Source: Verrucomicrobiota bacterium
GTDB lineage: Bacteria; Verrucomicrobiota; Verrucomicrobiia; Verrucomicrobiales; Verrucomicrobiaceae
Reading direction: 5' to 3'
Length of the DNA stretch: 64,000 bases
Assembly: GCA_025360015.1 (NCBI GenBank)
Contig: JANYCZ010000029.1
Coordinates: forward strand, 1 to 64,000
This document shows positions 1 through 7,437 of the stretch, in pieces. Position 1 is the stretch's first letter. Every line of letters begins with the position of its first letter. The position numbers and the translations under genes were made by a program. The notes below the pieces were generated by a model. It saw only the letters and a program-made list of their open reading frames with translations, had not been told where the DNA came from and did no database searches.

Positions 1-118
1 GACGAATGACGAATGACGAATGACGAATGACGAATGACGAATGACGAATGACGAATGACGAATGACGAATGACGAATGACGAATGACGAATGACGAATGA
101 CGAATGACGAATGACGAA
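1..118. repeat. Tandem 7-bp satellite (GACGAAT)n
   Basis: The window opens inside about 16.8 perfect head-to-tail copies of the 7-mer GACGAAT, ending where GACGAAC breaks the pattern near position 118. The array probably continues to the left of the window. Each copy carries a TGA, and since 7 is not a multiple of 3 a stop appears in every forward frame, so it is not coding. A perfect array of this kind is expected to vary in copy number by replication slippage. No gene function can be assigned. Confidence 0.97.
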
Positions 119-372
119 CGCTGGATGGCACGCTTGAGGGAATCTCCTGAAAATTGACCACGGAATACACCGAATACACGGAAGGTGGTTGCGGATGGTG
201 GTGTCGTGGAAGCGTTGAGATTGGTAATGGGATGGACTTAGTTCTGGGATCAGAAAGGGGCGGGTTTCACCCCATTTTATTTGAGGGGGAGATCGGGCAG
301 GGTGATGCACGCTCAAGGAGCCAACCGGTTCAACCTTGAGCGACGATATAACAAGATAACGCACCCCCCTCT
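119..372. other. Intergenic region with a dispersed-repeat-like fragment
   Basis: No convincing gene. Around 155-183 there is an imperfect direct repeat of the pattern GAATACACC/GAATACACG, which resembles the short degenerate intergenic repeats common in large bacterial genomes. A 61-codon reading frame crosses it but has low-complexity residues (YTEYTEGG) encoded by the repeat itself, so I do not call it a gene. No ribosome binding site is evident before the secreted-protein start at 373. Confidence 0.5.
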
Positions 373-744
373 ATGAAAACCCAACTCTACAGTCTCGCTT
401 TCGCGCTCATCGCTTCTTCCGCAGTCCTTGCGCAGGACAGCACCACCACCAAGACCACCACGACCACTGCACTGCCCGACGGTTCCACGCAAACGACGGT
501 GAAGACGACCACCAGCAGCGGTACTCTGACCGACTACGTGCCGGGGACGACCTTCGTCATGAAGGAAGACAGCGGCCCGGTGACTTATCGCTATGGCAAG
601 GACGTGGCCTACGTGACGAAGAGCGGCAAGGTGATCACCCAGGACATGCTGAACTCACGTGTGCGTGTGGGCAGCCCGGTGAGCGTGCATTACATCACGG
701 ATGGTGACAATCGCGTGATCAGCCGCGTGGTGGTTGATGATTGA
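373..744 (+). CDS. Small secreted protein of unknown function
   Basis: A 123-residue protein with a clear Sec signal peptide: a short basic start, a hydrophobic stretch at residues about 6-18, and an AxA-like cleavage site near VLAQ (residue 20). The mature part begins with a threonine-rich low-complexity stretch (residues about 23-50), then a compact segment with FVMKEDSGPVTYRYGK and VTKSGKVIT that looks like a small beta-strand domain. It ends with VRVGSPVSVHY and VISRVVVDD, a pattern seen in small secreted proteins with OB- or SH3-like folds; that fold is inference. It stands alone and is followed by a strong hairpin terminator at 829-861, so it is probably a single-gene unit. I do not recognise a named family. 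Confidence 0.8.
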   Translation: MKTQLYSLAFALIASSAVLAQDSTTTKTTTTTALPDGSTQTTVKTTTSSGTLTDYVPGTTFVMKEDSGPVTYRYGKDVAYVTKSGKVITQDMLNSRVRVGSPVSVHYITDGDNRVISRVVVDD

Positions 745-760
745 TTGATCTGATTGATGG

Positions 761-805
761 CTCCGATGGCTCCGATGGCACCGATGGCACCGATGGCACC
801 GATGG
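761..805. repeat. Five tandem 9-bp repeats (CTCCGATGG / CACCGATGG)
   Basis: Two copies of CTCCGATGG are followed by three of CACCGATGG, head to tail, 17 bases after the stop of the secreted-protein gene and before its terminator. A reading frame through it gives repeated Met-Ala-Pro and is an artefact of the repeat. The degenerate GATTGATT run just before it (740-758) suggests a slippage-prone stretch. Confidence 0.9.
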
Positions 806-828
806 ATCGGAGCCTAGCAACCAAATTT

Positions 829-861
829 ACATCGGCACTTCTTGGGAGGTGCCGATGTTTT
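829..861 (+). terminator. Hairpin terminator of the 373-744 gene
   Basis: Perfect 10-bp inverted repeat, ACATCGGCAC at 829-838 and GTGCCGATGT at 849-858, with a 10-base loop. It is followed by T residues (the stem's last T plus 859-861). It lies about 85 bases after the stop of the secreted-protein gene, fitting an intrinsic terminator. Confidence 0.8.
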
Positions 862-1240
862 GGTGTTTGCGGAGAAGGGGAGGGCGAAGGTTTACGGTTG
901 TTGACCGTTGTTGACGGTGGTTTGCCCAGACCCAGAGTTCCAGAGGGGAATTTGAACCACTGACTGACACTGATGATGAATGTCTGAGGGGTGTTTATTG
1001 GCGGTTGAGATGCTCTGGTTGGGGACGGTGTGTGTTGGGGAAAGGCCGGATTTTCGAACTACTCATCGGACACTCATGGTCGGAAATGAATGACCGGAAT
1101 TCAGATGCTTAGGCGCAGCGCTGGCACAGAGCGGACGCAGGGGAAATCATCTCCCATCACCCATCTCCTTGGGCTGCGACGACCGCAGGTCGCCAAAAAA
1201 TCAGGGTGTATTCCTGCTGGGAGAGGTTATTTTGTCGGCC
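862..1240. other. Intergenic region with short dispersed repeats
   Basis: No gene supported. Positions 890-924 hold a run of the type TTTACGGTTGTTGACC/GTTGTTGACGG, the same repeat family found at 1846-1861 and 54730-54818. Near 1171-1196 there is a weak hairpin, GCGAC...GTCGC. A purine-rich GGGAGAGG at about 1219-1226 could act as the ribosome binding site of the lipoprotein gene starting at 1241, although its spacing of about 14 bases is long. Confidence 0.5.
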
Positions 1241-1675
1241 ATGAATACACGCGCTTTGTTCCTGGTAACCTCCCTCCTCTGCAGTCTGGCTTTCGCCTCC
1301 TGCACCCAAACCTTCCACGCACACGCCCACAAAGGCGCGCTGGCAAAACGCCAGCCGGTGAGCATCTTTGTGCACGAAGATGACTCCGGTGACCAGGAGA
1401 GTCTTGTGGCCATCCATAACGCGCTGCATGCACGCGGCTTCCCCGTCGCCCGTGGCAAAAGCTCCCGGCTTGAGGTCAAGATGTCAGACACCTGGCGCTG
1501 GCATTGGTCGATGTACCTGAAGGAACTCGACCTCATGTTCATCGACACCAAGACCGGCAAACAGCTCGCCCAGGCTCATTACTACAACTCCCCGTGGCAC
1601 AAGTACCCCTCCAGAACCTGGGTGGTGCAGAAGCTCTTCCATGAGCTGGACCAGCAGGGTGTTTTCCAGAAGTAA
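1241..1675 (+). CDS. Small lipoprotein, WRW-x3-MYL family, copy 1
   Basis: A 144-residue protein. I choose the ATG at 1241 rather than upstream in-frame starts because it begins directly with a signal sequence (MNTRALFLV...) ending in a lipobox-like FAS-Cys at residue 21, so it is probably a lipid-anchored exported protein. Residues about 30-70 carry an FVHEDDSGD segment and an alpha-helical stretch. Residues 85-93 read WRW-HWS-MYL, followed by beta-strand-like LDLMFIDTKTGKQLAQAHYYNS. The next gene (1920-2333) keeps the WRW-x3-MYL signature with the same spacing and a similar order of parts, so the two are paralogues. Function is unknown. Confidence 0.75.
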   Translation: MNTRALFLVTSLLCSLAFASCTQTFHAHAHKGALAKRQPVSIFVHEDDSGDQESLVAIHNALHARGFPVARGKSSRLEVKMSDTWRWHWSMYLKELDLMFIDTKTGKQLAQAHYYNSPWHKYPSRTWVVQKLFHELDQQGVFQK

Positions 1676-1919
1676 CTGCCTGCCGCGCAACGCCGCCGCG
1701 CCCACTCCACCTTCATTCACGCGCCCGCGCCCCATACGACACGGGCTGCGTGAAGAAGGAAATCACTCTGCACCGTGTTGTTGGATAGTGGCAGGGACGT
1801 TCGAATTTGCCGCAGAGGGGCGGAGAGGCAGAGGGGGCAGAGGCAGTTGACGGTTGTTTGGCAGGTATTTGCGGCGTGACGGCGTCTGTGCTGCTATTTG
1901 AAGAGCACCTGAAAAACAC
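1676..1919. other. Intergenic region with two dispersed-repeat copies
   Basis: No gene. Positions 1800-1834 match 47034-47068 at 30 of 35 bases (core GAGAGGCAGAGG). Immediately after, 1846-1861 holds GTTGACGGTTGTTTGG, a member of the GTTTACGGTTGTTGACGG repeat family. Confidence 0.6.
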
Positions 1920-2333
1920 ATGAACAAACTTCTGCTCCTCGGTCTCTCCTGCTTCTTTCTCTGTCAGTGCAAAACGGTCAAGATTTCGGGGCCGGTGCCG
2001 AATCCGCCGCTCAGGCATCTGGCGGTGGTGAACAACGAGGATGTCCACATGGACGACTTTCAGGGGCAAATGGTGGAGCAGATTCGTGCTATGGGCATCC
2101 AGGCAACGGTGGTGCCTGCGGCCCCGGGGAAGGCGGACTATCTAACGTACACCGCCAACTGGCGCTGGGATCTGGGCATGTACCTGTGGCGCTTCACCGC
2201 GACTCTGCATCGGCCCAACGGCCCGGTGCGCAGCGTGATGTATGGAAACACCGGCCTGGACCTCCGAAAATTCGGTGAAGGGCAGGATAAGATTCGTTCG
2301 CCGATGCGGCAGCTGCTTCTGGGCAGGCCTTGA
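1920..2333 (+). CDS. Small lipoprotein, WRW-x3-MYL family, copy 2
   Basis: A 137-residue protein with a strongly hydrophobic N-terminus (MNKLLLLGL...) followed by three cysteines at residues 11, 15 and 17, consistent with lipid attachment after export; which cysteine is used is unclear. Residues 31-45 (LRHLAVVNNEDVHMDDF) resemble a short beta-alpha unit, and an amphipathic helix follows. Residues 81-89 are WRW-DLG-MYL, the signature shared with the 1241-1675 gene, followed by a strand pair (RFTATLHRPNGPVRSVMYGNTG). The C-terminal RSPMRQLL segment is basic. Function unknown; the pair looks like an old tandem duplication because identity outside the signature is low. Confidence 0.78.
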   Translation: MNKLLLLGLSCFFLCQCKTVKISGPVPNPPLRHLAVVNNEDVHMDDFQGQMVEQIRAMGIQATVVPAAPGKADYLTYTANWRWDLGMYLWRFTATLHRPNGPVRSVMYGNTGLDLRKFGEGQDKIRSPMRQLLLGRP

Positions 2334-2498
2334 GTAGGGGGGGGTGGTAGTGGGGCTCGAAGGCGATGAAAATGGGTGGGCGGAGAAAAGTGCCGAAGTC
2401 GAGCATCCGAAAGCGGGAGCTGTTGTCAAAAATTTGCACCCTGCCCCCCATCCCCTCCATTTCCGCTAGAGTCAGATTTTCTTGCGTTATTTGAATGA

Positions 2499-3299
2499 CT
2501 ATGCGCGTCGTTGATAAGACAGACGATCAGAATCAGCAATTTGGTCGGCCGGGACTAAGCAGTAGTGCCGCTCTTCAACGGTTTTGACAAGACCGTCGCT
2601 TTCCAAGCAAAGTTCGAAAAGTGCAATCCTGGAATCGCTCATAAACTGTGCGGAAATTGCCCGGCAAACGAGCTTTGGAAACTTCTCCGCACAACAGGCA
2701 ATATCTTGTTTGGCTTGTACTGTCGAGAGCTGATCAGTGCCGCCTTTGGCTTGAACAGGAATAATGTATTGGCATCCATGTCGGTCAATGCCGACATAGA
2801 CCTCGTCTATCTCAATCTGGCCGAACCCTTTTACGGTTGTGCGAAGGTGGTTCTGCAGTGAATATGTTGTAATGCCAAGGAAAATATCGATGAGACGATT
2901 ATATCGAACTTTCGCTAGCAACGCTTGTTCATCCGAAAGGGAGGTGGCTGTGATAATTTCCGGCGTTGCATCAGGGATTTTTATCGTTATCAGATTGGGG
3001 TTTGGAGAGATCCGGTTGATGGTAGCTAAGCGGAATTCATATAGGGCGCGTCCAGCTCCCTCGATCAGCCATTCCTTGTCTTTGGGCTGGGTGTCGAGAA
3101 TGCTCTGAGGTAAAGGATTTCGATAGCGGAAGGAGTAGAGGACATCGCCTAAGTTTTTAGGAAGTTCAATTTTCAACTGCGCTGCTGCGTCGGTGATCTG
3201 CTCGCGGGTAAAAGGAATTACAGTTATTCCCTTTTTATACCCTTTTTTAAAAATGGTCTCAATAAGCGCCTGATAGCGATTCGGCTGTTTTTCGGTCAT
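2499..3299 (-). CDS. Putative type II restriction endonuclease
   Basis: A 266-residue protein encoded directly downstream of a C5 DNA methyltransferase. Its ATG shares an ATGA overlap with the methyltransferase stop (3296-3299), so the two are probably translationally coupled. The core is consistent with a PD-(D/E)XK-like nuclease: IEIDEVYVG with Asp165 and Glu166, then a strand ending in PVQAK (Gln183, Lys185), followed by GG and a helix. Gln replaces the usual acidic residue of the (D/E)XK half, a variant known from some nucleases. The N-terminal half has no recognisable domain. The nuclease role is inferred from these residues and from context. The gene is AT-richer than its neighbours, suggesting horizontal acquisition. 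Recognition site is not deducible. Confidence 0.72.
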   Translation of the reverse strand: MTEKQPNRYQALIETIFKKGYKKGITVIPFTREQITDAAAQLKIELPKNLGDVLYSFRYRNPLPQSILDTQPKDKEWLIEGAGRALYEFRLATINRISPNPNLITIKIPDATPEIITATSLSDEQALLAKVRYNRLIDIFLGITTYSLQNHLRTTVKGFGQIEIDEVYVGIDRHGCQYIIPVQAKGGTDQLSTVQAKQDIACCAEKFPKLVCRAISAQFMSDSRIALFELCLESDGLVKTVEERHYCLVPADQIADSDRLSYQRRA

Positions 3300-4624
3300 A
3301 TCGTTTGTGCGTTGAGGAGTAAGAGTCTGTCGAATTCAGTCTGGAGTTGAGACCGTTTTCTCGTTGCGCTTTTACGATCACGTTTCTGAATTGGACTAGT
3401 TACGCCCCAATAGGCCGAAGCTCGTGACATTTCCATGGACAGAAGGGCTGGATCGCCGAGCGCCAATTTGACTTTGGGTGCTTTTGGTCGAACTCCTATT
3501 GCCCTCATGATAGAAGAAGCCACAGCACGAGCCAATGGCGGGGGAACCGCATTTCCTACTTGGCGTGCTCCATGCCACTTGGTGCAATGGAAACGAAACC
3601 AATCTGGGAAGCCGTGTAATCTTGCCATCTCTCGGACTGTTATACACCTGGGATAGCAATAATGGATGGGGCGAGGGCTGGTGAAGGCGCCTCTAGCTGA
3701 GTCGGTCCCTGCGCGGAGTGTGTTGGAAACTCCGTCAGGAGATAGTTTAAAGAATCTCGAAATGGGTTCAACTTCTCCAGGAGGCGTTGCTGCAAAGCGG
3801 TGGCGAGAGATTGCTGAATGTTCAGTCCTCATGCTGGAGGACAATATTTCGGGATCCAGCAATCTTTGATATCCGAAATGCCACCCGGCTGGATCCAAGG
3901 AGCGAAGTTGTTTTGCGTATGCTGAAGGCTTGCCCCATCTGGATGTCCTCACTTCGTCAGTGGCCATCAATGTCTCAAAGAGCGATATCTCAGGCAAATC
4001 ACCGAGAGCGTCTTTGCATGTTGGGCCAGCGGGAAGCGGGCTGAATTGACTCAATCCAGGTAAACTCGTAGTCGGTTCCGGATATATAGGAGAATTCAGC
4101 CCCTTTTTGGCACCCATTAGGAATAGTCTTTTTCTATTTTGAGGAACTCCATATGAGGCAGCATTTAGCACAGCCCACGGATGGGTAATTATATAACCTA
4201 TGGATTCGAAGGTTTGAATCAGCTCTTCCAAAAACTTGCGGTGCTCGCCGAGAGTTAATCCTTTTACATTCTCGAATACAAAGTAGTCCGCATCTAGCTC
4301 GCGAACGAGCCTAACATAGTCCTTAACAAGGGCATTTCTGGGGTCATCCAGAACGCGTTTTCCAATCATAGAGAAGCCTTGGCAGGGAGCGCCGCCGAAG
4401 ACAACGCTAACCTTTCCGTCGATCTTCGCGATGCGTCTTATATCCTTCCCCGTAAGGTTTTGGACGGATTGAGGAATAGTGGAGCAAAGTGGGAAGTTAA
4501 ACTTGTGGATGCATGAATGAATAGGATCGATTTCAACGGCAGCTGCAACGTCGAAGCCTGCCTGTTCAAATCCGAGAGACATCCCACCTGCACCGGCAAA
4601 TAAATCGACAGCAATTGGTCTCAT
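3296..4624 (-). CDS. DNA (cytosine-5-)-methyltransferase of a restriction-modification system
   Basis: A 442-residue enzyme that transfers a methyl group from S-adenosylmethionine to C5 of cytosine in a specific site. The conserved motifs are in order: motif I DLFAGAGGMSLGFEQAGF (residues 7-24, cofactor binding), motif IV GGAPCQGFS with catalytic Cys81, motif VI FENV (117-120), motif VIII QNRKR (162-166), a variable target-recognition region at about 200-320, and motif X VGNAVPPPLA (356-365). A basic tail of about 70 residues follows motif X. The downstream endonuclease overlaps by 4 bases. The pair forms a type II-like system with no visible controller gene. Base composition is lower in GC than the flanks, a sign of transfer. 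Target sequence is unknown. Confidence 0.95.
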   Translation of the reverse strand: MRPIAVDLFAGAGGMSLGFEQAGFDVAAAVEIDPIHSCIHKFNFPLCSTIPQSVQNLTGKDIRRIAKIDGKVSVVFGGAPCQGFSMIGKRVLDDPRNALVKDYVRLVRELDADYFVFENVKGLTLGEHRKFLEELIQTFESIGYIITHPWAVLNAASYGVPQNRKRLFLMGAKKGLNSPIYPEPTTSLPGLSQFSPLPAGPTCKDALGDLPEISLFETLMATDEVRTSRWGKPSAYAKQLRSLDPAGWHFGYQRLLDPEILSSSMRTEHSAISRHRFAATPPGEVEPISRFFKLSPDGVSNTLRAGTDSARGAFTSPRPIHYCYPRCITVREMARLHGFPDWFRFHCTKWHGARQVGNAVPPPLARAVASSIMRAIGVRPKAPKVKLALGDPALLSMEMSRASAYWGVTSPIQKRDRKSATRKRSQLQTEFDRLLLLNAQTI

Positions 4625-4980
4625 GAATCTGTTCGGAACGAATTCACACTGTGCACCAAGCTGAGGAGGTCGTGGGCCGTCCCAGCGGTCTTCGACCCGA
4701 TGGGCTTGGATTCGCCTCCGATTCCACGGCTCGGCTCATGGGGGTGGGTTTTCATGGCTCTCTAGATACTGAGGCAGCGATTTCTGTAAACTCCTGAGAT
4801 GGGTGTTCTCGGAGGGGCTCTACACCAAGGCATCAGTCTGGTTTATCGGCGCTGGTGAACGCGGCTAAAGGGGAAACCGATTCCTCGTTAAAGCTACGGA
4901 GGGCAAGCTGTTGGGTGCTCTTCAGAGATGGGCGATGCCATGAGCTGTGATAGCTCGCGCCGGTGGTGCCTGGGGGCATG

Positions 4981-5011
4981 AAAAACGGCAGCAGGTGGTC
5001 CTGCCGCCGTT
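4981..5011 (-). terminator. Intrinsic terminator of the catalase gene
   Basis: Inverted repeat AACGGCAGCAGG (4984-4995) and CCTGCCGCCGTT (5000-5011) with one mismatch and a 4-base loop. Read on the minus strand, the stem ends in a T-run formed by the A residues at 4981-4985. It lies about 135 bases past the catalase stop in the right orientation. Confidence 0.8.
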
Positions 5012-5064
5012 GAGTTTGAGGGGCATGGGCGATGCTTGGGGTGCTTCCTGTGCCGGAGGGGATC

Positions 5065-5115
5065 GGGGTCGGGAGACCCCTACGCCTTGGATTTGGGACG
5101 GGGTCGGGAGACCCC
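5065..5115. repeat. Duplicated palindrome GGGGTCGGGAGACCCC
   Basis: Two identical 16-base copies, at 5065-5080 and 5100-5115, 35 bases apart. Each folds as GGGGTC/GACCCC around a 4-base loop, and each is followed within a few bases by a CCTTGG motif. They lie between the catalase stop and its T-tailed terminator, and resemble REP-like extragenic palindromes. Confidence 0.85.
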
Positions 5116-5146
5116 GTCACCTTGGGGGTGGGTTGCGCGCGAAGGT

Positions 5147-7240
5147 TTAGCCGGGTCTTCTGAGGGTGGGCTCGCGCTGCCAGAGGCGGCCGTTTTTGGC
5201 GGTGGCGATGTAGGTCTTGATGCCTTTGTCGTTTTCGAGGGGGATGAGGCCGTCGTCGGGGCGGACGCCGGCGATGTCGAGGAGGGGCTGGGAGGCGGGG
5301 GTGTGGCCGATGATTTTAAGGTGGGCAAAGGCGTTGCTGACCCAGTCGACGCCGCTGGAGAGGGTGGCGAGGTCTTGTGCGCCTTCGGCGGAGAGGAGGA
5401 GGACGACGGTGTCGAAGAGGATGGAGGGGGAGCCGGAGAGGGAGCCGTCTGCTTCGACGAGGGTGCCTTCGGCATCGGTGGCACCGCCGACCTTGGGGGC
5501 GACGATCATGAGGGTGGCTTTTTCCTTGGCGGCGGATTTGCGGAGGGTGGCGAGGAGTGCGCCGTCGAAGCCGTCGGTGATGAGGACGCCGATTTTCCGA
5601 CCCTGCAGGGTGGAGGGTGCCTTATTAAGGATGCTGAGTGAGGGGGAGGGGGGAAGATCGCGTGGCTGGACGGCGGGCTGAATGGTGTCCGCCGCATCGG
5701 ACATGCCGAGGGCGTCGGCGACGCCGGTGTGGAGGGCGGGGTCGATGATGGCGAGATGGCCGAGCATGCGGAGGCGGATGGCTTTGGTCTCGACCTTGGC
5801 GAGCTCAAAGGCGAAGGCGCTGATGATGTGCTGCTGCTCGGTCTCGGTCATGGAACGGAAGAAGAGGCGGGCCTGGGAGTAGTGGTCGGCGAAGGTCTCG
5901 GAGCGTTTGCGGATCTTGGTGCCGTCGAGTTCTTCGGGGACGCTGGTGAAGCCGTGCATGGGGCACTCGCGGGGTGTGCCGGTGTCGAAGCTGTTGGGCT
6001 CGTAATTGACGCGGCCTTTGGGGACTTCCATCTGGCGGAGGCCATCGCGCTGGAAATTGTGCATGGGACAGCGCGGGGCATTGACGGGGATCTGATGGAA
6101 ATTGGGCCCGCCGAGGCGTGAGAGCTGGGTGTCCTGATAGGAGAAGAGGCGGCCCTGGAGGAGGGGGTCGTTCGAGAACTCGATGCCGGAGACGATGTTG
6201 GAGGGGAGGAAGGCGACCTGCTCGGTTTCGGCGAAGAAGTTGTCGGGATTGCGATTGAGGACGAGCCTGCCGACGATGCGGAGGGGGATGATTTCTTCGG
6301 GAATGAGCTTGGTGGGATCGAGGATATCGAAGTCGAGGGCTGCGGCGGCTTTTTCATCCATGACCTGGAGGCCGAGCTCCCACTCGGGGAAGTCGCCGTT
6401 GAGGATGGAGTCCCAAAGGTCGCGGCGATGGAAGTCGGGGTCTGCGCCGTTGATTTTGACGGCCTCGTCCCAGAGGACGGAGGCCATGCCGAGCTTGGGA
6501 CGCCAGTGGAATTTGACGAAGTGGGAGACGCCTTGAGCATTGACCATGCGGAAGGTGTGGACGCCAAAGCCTTCGATCATGCGGAGGGAGCGGGGGATGG
6601 CGCGGTCTGACATGGTCCACATGAGCATGTGCATGGACTCGGGGCTGAGGGAGGCGAAGTCCCAGAAATTGTCATGGGCGGAGGCGGCCTGGGGGAAGCC
6701 TTTGTCGGGCTCCATTTTGACGGAGTGGACGAGGTCGGGGAACTTCATGGCGTCCTGGATGAAGAAGACGGGGATGTTGTTGCCTACGAGGTCGTAGTTG
6801 CCCTCGCTGGTGTAGAACTTGGTGGCGAAGCCGCGGACGTCGCGGGGGAGGTCGCCGGAGCCGGCGCCGCCGGCGACGGTGGAGAAGCGGACGAAGACTT
6901 CGGTCTTTATTTTGGGATCCTGGAGGAAGGCGGCCTTGGTGATGTCTGCGAGGGATTCGTAGACCTGAAAGAAGCCGTGTGCGCCTGAGCCGCGGGCGTG
7001 GACGATGCGCTCTGGGATGCGCTCGTGATCGAAATGGGTGATTTTTTCGCGCAGGACGAAGTCTTCGAGGAGGGCGGGGCCACGGACGCCGGCTTTGAGG
7101 GTGTTCTGGTTGTCCGAAATGGGGACGCCGTGATTGGTGGTGAGGGCGTTTTTTTTGTCGTCGGTCTGCTGATGGGTTTCAGCGAGGAGGCTGGGGGTGG
7201 TCTTGGACGTCCTGGCAGAAGCGGGTGGGCGGGAGGGCAT
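5147..7240 (-). CDS. katE: Monofunctional haem catalase, large-subunit (HPII) type
   Basis: A 697-residue cytoplasmic enzyme that converts hydrogen peroxide to water and oxygen. I place the start at the ATG ending at 7240; the longer open frame upstream is proline- and histidine-rich non-coding translation. Catalytic features: FDHERIPERIVHARG with distal His81, VGNNIPVFF with Asn154, and GRLFSYQDTQ with the haem-ligating Tyr368. The spacing of His, Asn and Tyr matches E. coli HPII. Residues about 548-690 form the extra C-terminal class I amidotransferase/DJ-1-like domain (RKIGVLITDGFDG...) that marks clade 2 large-subunit catalases. It stands alone between two terminators (4981-5011 downstream, 7371-7401 upstream). 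Regulation is not visible. Confidence 0.96.
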   Translation of the reverse strand: MPSRPPASARTSKTTPSLLAETHQQTDDKKNALTTNHGVPISDNQNTLKAGVRGPALLEDFVLREKITHFDHERIPERIVHARGSGAHGFFQVYESLADITKAAFLQDPKIKTEVFVRFSTVAGGAGSGDLPRDVRGFATKFYTSEGNYDLVGNNIPVFFIQDAMKFPDLVHSVKMEPDKGFPQAASAHDNFWDFASLSPESMHMLMWTMSDRAIPRSLRMIEGFGVHTFRMVNAQGVSHFVKFHWRPKLGMASVLWDEAVKINGADPDFHRRDLWDSILNGDFPEWELGLQVMDEKAAAALDFDILDPTKLIPEEIIPLRIVGRLVLNRNPDNFFAETEQVAFLPSNIVSGIEFSNDPLLQGRLFSYQDTQLSRLGGPNFHQIPVNAPRCPMHNFQRDGLRQMEVPKGRVNYEPNSFDTGTPRECPMHGFTSVPEELDGTKIRKRSETFADHYSQARLFFRSMTETEQQHIISAFAFELAKVETKAIRLRMLGHLAIIDPALHTGVADALGMSDAADTIQPAVQPRDLPPSPSLSILNKAPSTLQGRKIGVLITDGFDGALLATLRKSAAKEKATLMIVAPKVGGATDAEGTLVEADGSLSGSPSILFDTVVLLLSAEGAQDLATLSSGVDWVSNAFAHLKIIGHTPASQPLLDIAGVRPDDGLIPLENDKGIKTYIATAKNGRLWQREPTLRRPG

Positions 7241-7370
7241 GATGGTTGGTGGGGAAGAAGGTTTGGGGCCGAGGGTTGGGAGGTGCGGATGGAACCGGCC
7301 AAGCAGGGGTGTTATCGGAGGAGAGGGGTGGGGCGGTCTTTTGAAAAGATGGGTGGGGCATGGGCATGAA

Positions 7371-7401
7371 AAAACGGCAGCGGGGTGAGCGCTGCCGTTT
7401 T
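7371..7401 (-). terminator. Intrinsic terminator after the Gfo/Idh gene
   Basis: Perfect 12-bp inverted repeat, AAAACGGCAGCG (7371-7382) and CGCTGCCGTTTT (7390-7401), with a 7-base loop. A-runs on one side and T-runs on the other make it potentially bidirectional. It lies 37 bases beyond the stop of the minus-strand oxidoreductase gene and separates it from katE. Confidence 0.88.
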
Positions 7402-7437
7402 GCGGTTTGAAGGGGGAAGTGGAGTGGGGCTTATGCT

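Larger units (their letters stand above)
4625..5146. other. Intergenic region between R-M island and catalase gene
   Basis: About 520 bases with no supported gene. The right half holds a terminator for the catalase gene (4981-5011) and a pair of identical palindromes (5065-5080 and 5100-5115). The left half (4625-4980) presumably carries the promoter of the methyltransferase operon on the minus strand, but I see no clear promoter boxes. Confidence 0.5.

Noticed and set aside
1-118. CRISPR array
   Set aside because: The 7-bp units are directly contiguous with no spacers, and no cas genes are present.
754-963. Open frame encoding a run of Met-Ala-Pro repeats
   Set aside because: Produced by the 9-bp tandem repeat and running through the terminator hairpin; no coding signal.
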